From positions 1-8,180 of the forward strand of contig JAFQKM010000180.1 in assembly GCA_017396925.1 (NCBI GenBank): DNA of 8,180 nt, written 5' to 3'. Both the position numbers and the translations under genes were made by a program. A model generated the notes under the pieces. That model did no database searches. It was given only the letters and a program-made list of their open reading frames with translations, and was not told where the DNA came from. Positions 6,068-8,180 of the stretch are shown here, in pieces. Source of the stretch: Clostridia bacterium (GTDB lineage Bacteria > Bacillota > Clostridia > Oscillospirales > Butyricicoccaceae). Each line of letters opens with the position of its first letter. Position 1 is the stretch's first letter.

Positions 6068-6628
6068 TCATGCGTAAAAAATCATGCCCAACACCGCGGC
6101 AAAGAGAATGCGCAGGATGGGGGAGAGCTTCTTCTTGCGCAGACGGGGCCAGAGCAGGCCGAGGACGCCCAGAAGCAGCGTGATGCACAGGGCACGGAGG
6201 TCGAAAGCCTCTTTTTTGCCGAGGGGCAGGATGTTGCCCAGCACCATATAGATACCCGTGGCCAGCACAATGCCGATCACGCAGGGCTTGAGGCCACGGA
6301 GGATGGCCTGGACATATTTGTTTTTAAGAGCGGTCTGCAGCAGAGCGGTGACCAGCAGAATAATCAGGAACGAGGGAAGTACAACGGCCAGGGTGGCCAG
6401 CACAGCGCCTGCGAATCCGCCCTGGCTGCTGCCGACATAGGTGGCCAGATTGACCATGATCGGGCCGGGCGTACTTTCGCTGACGGCGATCATGTAGGTC
6501 AGGGTTTCATCGGTGAGCCAGCCATAGGAAAGGACAACATCACGGATCAACGGGATGGCGCCGTATGCGCCGCCGAAGGCGAAGCAGCCAACCTTGAGGA
6601 AACCGAGAAAAAGATCGAGCAGGATCAT
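6068..6628 (-). CDS. Chromate transporter family (CHR) short protein, second of a pair
   Basis: A 186-residue membrane protein of the CHR family, half the size of full-length ChrA. Family signatures near the start are FGGAYGAIPLIRD (18-30) and ESTPGPIMVNLATYVG (51-66). About five or six hydrophobic segments follow, with basic loops such as RLRKKK (162-167) likely facing the cytoplasm. The ATG at 6626-6628 is preferred over longer forms. It overlaps the stop of the upstream partner as ATGA, has AAAGGAGG about nine bases upstream, and starts exactly where CHR homology begins. Single-domain CHR proteins work as pairs in Bacillus subtilis (ywrB/ywrA), where both are needed for chromate efflux. 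The natural substrate in this organism is unknown; chromate or another oxyanion is only a family-based guess. Confidence 0.93.
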   Translation of the reverse strand: MILLDLFLGFLKVGCFAFGGAYGAIPLIRDVVLSYGWLTDETLTYMIAVSESTPGPIMVNLATYVGSSQGGFAGAVLATLAVVLPSFLIILLVTALLQTALKNKYVQAILRGLKPCVIGIVLATGIYMVLGNILPLGKKEAFDLRALCITLLLGVLGLLWPRLRKKKLSPILRILFAAVLGMIFYA

Positions 6629-7212
6629 TGGGCATTGCCTCCTTTCCCGGCAGAACGGTTTTGGATCATAAAGACGGTCAGGCTGACGGCAGCCGCTGCC
6701 AGCATAAGGCTGATGGAGGAGAAGTTCCACGCGAAAAGATTGATCATCAGCATGAGGATGGCCGAGCAGATCATGATGGTGCGGGGCAGAATCTTTTTGT
6801 GCATCTTGCGGATCATGGTGCATGCGGCGTCGAGGATCAGAAGGCCGACGGCAATTCGGATGCCCTTGAAAGCATTGGCGATGATCGTGATCTCAAGAAA
6901 GTTATCGAGAAACATGGAGATCAGATAGATGACCAGAAAGGAGGGCAGGATCATACCCAGGGTGGCGGCCAGGGCACCGATAAAACCCGCCTGCTTATAG
7001 CCGGTGAATGTGGCGCAGTTGATGGCGATGGGGCCGGGTGTGGATTCGGCAATAACGGTGATGTTCATCATCTCGTCGTGGGTAATCCATTTTTTCTTTT
7101 CGACACAGGCATCTTCGATCATGGCGATCATGGCATAGCCGCCGCCGAAGGTAAAGAAACCGATCTTCATAAAGGTCAGCAGAAGATCGGGCAGAATATG
7201 CTTGGATTTCAT
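6625..7212 (-). CDS. Chromate transporter family (CHR) short protein, first of a pair
   Basis: A 195-residue membrane protein with a single CHR domain. Diagnostic motifs are FMKIGFFTFGGGYAMI (14-29) and ESTPGPIAINCATFTGY (56-72). Strongly hydrophobic segments lie around 77-101, 118-132, 144-160 and 165-183, and a short polar tail ends the protein. It is homologous to, but clearly different from, the following gene. This fits the two-subunit arrangement in which two short CHR proteins of opposite topology together replace one full ChrA. AAGGAAA lies just upstream of the ATG at 7212, and its last codons overlap the next start by four bases (ATGA), so translation is probably coupled. Transcribed from the promoter at 7261-7288. 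The substrate is not shown by sequence. Confidence 0.94.
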   Translation of the reverse strand: MKSKHILPDLLLTFMKIGFFTFGGGYAMIAMIEDACVEKKKWITHDEMMNITVIAESTPGPIAINCATFTGYKQAGFIGALAATLGMILPSFLVIYLISMFLDNFLEITIIANAFKGIRIAVGLLILDAACTMIRKMHKKILPRTIMICSAILMLMINLFAWNFSSISLMLAAAAVSLTVFMIQNRSAGKGGNAQ

Positions 7213-7260
7213 ACAGTTTTCCTTTCTTGTTGCTTTTGAAATGGGGATGTTCTGTCTTTC

Positions 7261-7288
7261 AGTGTAGCATAAGGCAGCAGAAAAGCAA
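7261..7288 (-). promoter_or_regulatory. Promoter of the chromate-transporter pair
   Basis: On the minus strand, TTGCTT (7283-7288) and TACACT (7261-7266) are 16 bp apart. A TGC just before the -10 box gives an extended -10 element, which may offset the weaker -35 box. Confidence 0.6.
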
Positions 7289-7306
7289 CCCTATCTGAGG
7301 AGATTA

Positions 7307-7335
7307 TTGCATATTTCATTAAAATCGGGTATGCT
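7307..7335 (+). promoter_or_regulatory. Promoter of acpS
   Basis: TTGCAT (7307-7312) and TATGCT (7330-7335) are 17 bp apart, giving a start near 7342 and a leader of only about 14 bases before the acpS ATG. It points away from the transporter promoter, and the two -35 boxes are separated by 18 bp. Confidence 0.6.
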
Positions 7336-7355
7336 GATAGCCAAGAGGTGAGAAA

Positions 7356-7718
7356 ATGGAGCTTCTGCACGGCGTCGATCTCGAGCAGATCGGCCGTTTT
7401 GAGGAACTGATCGCCAAAGAAAAGTTTCTGCGGCGCATTTATACGGAAAACGAGATTCGATATATTACAGATCATGCCCGTCCGGCAGAAAAGGCTGCCG
7501 GGATGTGGGCGGCCAAGGAGGCGGTATCCAAGGCTTTCGGCCGCGGCCTCTACGGCATGGACCCGCGGGAGATCGAGATTGGGCATCTGCCTTCGGGGCA
7601 GCCCTGTGTGATTCTGCTGGGAAAGGCGGCCGCGCAGTATGGGGCCTATGCGATCGCCCTGTCGATCAGCCATACCGATGGTTTGGTCGTGGCCTCCTGC
7701 GTGGCATATAGAGAATAA
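7356..7718 (+). CDS. acpS: Holo-[acyl-carrier-protein] synthase
   Basis: A 120-residue AcpS-type phosphopantetheinyl transferase, full family length. It moves 4'-phosphopantetheine from coenzyme A to the conserved serine of acyl carrier protein in the cytosol, making ACP active for fatty acid synthesis. Visible signatures are GVDL with Asp8, a magnesium ligand; the core WAAKEAVSKAFG (51-62) with Glu55 as second metal ligand and Lys59; and SISH (103-106) near the C-terminus. AcpS normally acts as a trimer. The ATG at 7356 follows AGAGGTGAG by a few bases, and the protein begins directly with the expected strand before GVDL. The downstream lipoprotein gene starts 56 bp later with no terminator between, as in the Bacillus acpS-ydcC arrangement. 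Confidence 0.96.
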   Translation: MELLHGVDLEQIGRFEELIAKEKFLRRIYTENEIRYITDHARPAEKAAGMWAAKEAVSKAFGRGLYGMDPREIEIGHLPSGQPCVILLGKAAAQYGAYAIALSISHTDGLVVASCVAYRE

Positions 7719-7774
7719 ACAGGCATAACCGGCAGAACAGCGGCGTATCCATCTTGTATGGAGGAGCTGATGTT

Positions 7775-8180
7775 ATGCTGAAAAGAATCTGTTTGCTGAT
7801 CCTTTTTCTGTGCGGCCTGAGCGGCTGCGGAGAGGATGGGGTTGATCCCAAAGCTATTTCGGAATATTACAGCGGCCTGCAGGCGGTTACCGTCGAGGCC
7901 GATATTGTGGTCAACAGCGGAACGCTGGCCGAATATGGCGTGCTTTTTACACGTACGGCCGAAGAAGGAGATCGGGTAGAGATCCTGTCGCCCGAGAGCC
8001 TGGCCGGGATCCGGGCCACCATTCTGCCGGACAAGGCCGAGATCCAATACGACGGTATGGCGCTGGAGACGCTGCTGCCCGGTATCAGCGGTTTTGTGCC
8101 GGCCGATGCCCTGAGCGGTGTGCTGAATGATCTGGCCGAGGGCGTGCCCGAGTATTACGGAGAAGAAAAGCTGGGGCAGC
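7775..8180 (+). CDS. Lipoprotein, probably LolA-fold YdcC/GerS-like (partial at right edge)
   Basis: The first 135 residues of a lipoprotein cut by the window edge. A short signal peptide (basic KR, then ICLLILFLCG) ends in the lipobox LSGC (15-18), so Cys18 should be lipidated and anchor the protein outside the membrane. The mature part begins with an acidic stretch, then YYSGLQAVTVEADIVVN (31-47) and a series of predicted beta strands. This pattern fits the LolA-like fold of outer-membrane-lipoprotein-sorting relatives in Firmicutes, such as B. subtilis YdcC, encoded next to acpS, and clostridial GerS. The fold is inferred from pattern and gene order, not from a strong motif. GGAGGAG (7760-7766) lies eight bases before the ATG. 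A sporulation role is possible but not shown. Confidence 0.85.
   Translation, partial: MLKRICLLILFLCGLSGCGEDGVDPKAISEYYSGLQAVTVEADIVVNSGTLAEYGVLFTRTAEEGDRVEILSPESLAGIRATILPDKAEIQYDGMALETLLPGISGFVPADALSGVLNDLAEGVPEYYGEEKLGQ

Noticed and set aside
6629..6823. Upstream extension of the second CHR transporter (65 more residues)
   Set aside because: The extension is His/Pro/Arg-rich, lies inside the first transporter gene in another frame, and has no CHR similarity. The ATG at 6628 with AAAGGAGG and ATGA overlap is far better.
7748..7762. Small hairpin (TCCAT/ATGGA) overlapping the ribosome binding site of the lipoprotein gene
   Set aside because: Only five base pairs with two or three A-T/T-A pairs and no T-run; too weak to call a terminator or a translational switch.
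7209..8047. Leftward open frames opposite acpS and the lipoprotein gene
   Set aside because: They overlap well-supported rightward genes, lack ribosome binding sites, and show no domain or natural composition.

Overview
The window looks like the chromosome of a moderately GC-rich, low-oxygen Firmicute. The best guess is a clostridial gut bacterium of the Ruminococcaceae/Oscillospiraceae type. The grounds are: AGGAGG-type ribosome binding sites and sigma-A promoters throughout; a T-box riboswitch ahead of pheST; an IreB (UPF0297) gene; a secreted SH3b-NlpC/P60 hydrolase; and the acpS-lipoprotein gene order known from Bacillus (ydcB-ydcC). The genus cannot be fixed from the sequence alone. No mobile element, CRISPR array, rRNA or tRNA gene is visible.

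Layout. Positions 1-81 are the tail of a rightward gene, closed by a two-way terminator (about 90-120). From there to 7212 everything is on the minus strand. Read in transcription order the minus-strand units are: (i) a pair of short chromate-transporter-family genes (7212 to 6068), overlapping by ATGA, with promoter and terminator; (ii) a T-box leader (about 5968 to 5705) controlling pheS (5659 to 4634) and pheT (4615 to 1925); (iii) ireB (1817 to 1572) with its own promoter and terminator; (iv) an unrecognised 96-aa protein gene followed by a secreted NlpC/P60 peptidase gene (1395 to 142), driven by a strong promoter with phased A-tracts upstream. At 7213-7355 two back-to-back promoters separate the transporter pair from the rightward acpS gene (7356-7718), which is followed by a lipoprotein gene running off the right edge.

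How the genes fit together. PheS and PheT form the alpha2beta2 phenylalanyl-tRNA synthetase. Uncharged tRNA-Phe should stabilise the antiterminator in the leader and switch the operon on. IreB and the NlpC/P60 enzyme both relate to the cell envelope: one through PASTA-kinase signalling, the other through peptidoglycan cleavage. AcpS activates acyl carrier protein for fatty acid synthesis, and its lipoprotein neighbour resembles the LolA-fold proteins linked to sporulation in Firmicutes.

The most unusual point is PheT. At 896 residues it is about 100 longer than usual, and the extra length appears to be a second, decayed copy of its N-terminal EMAP-like tRNA-binding domain. No clearly new multi-gene system is visible; the rest is mostly core genome with a few regulatory details worth checking.
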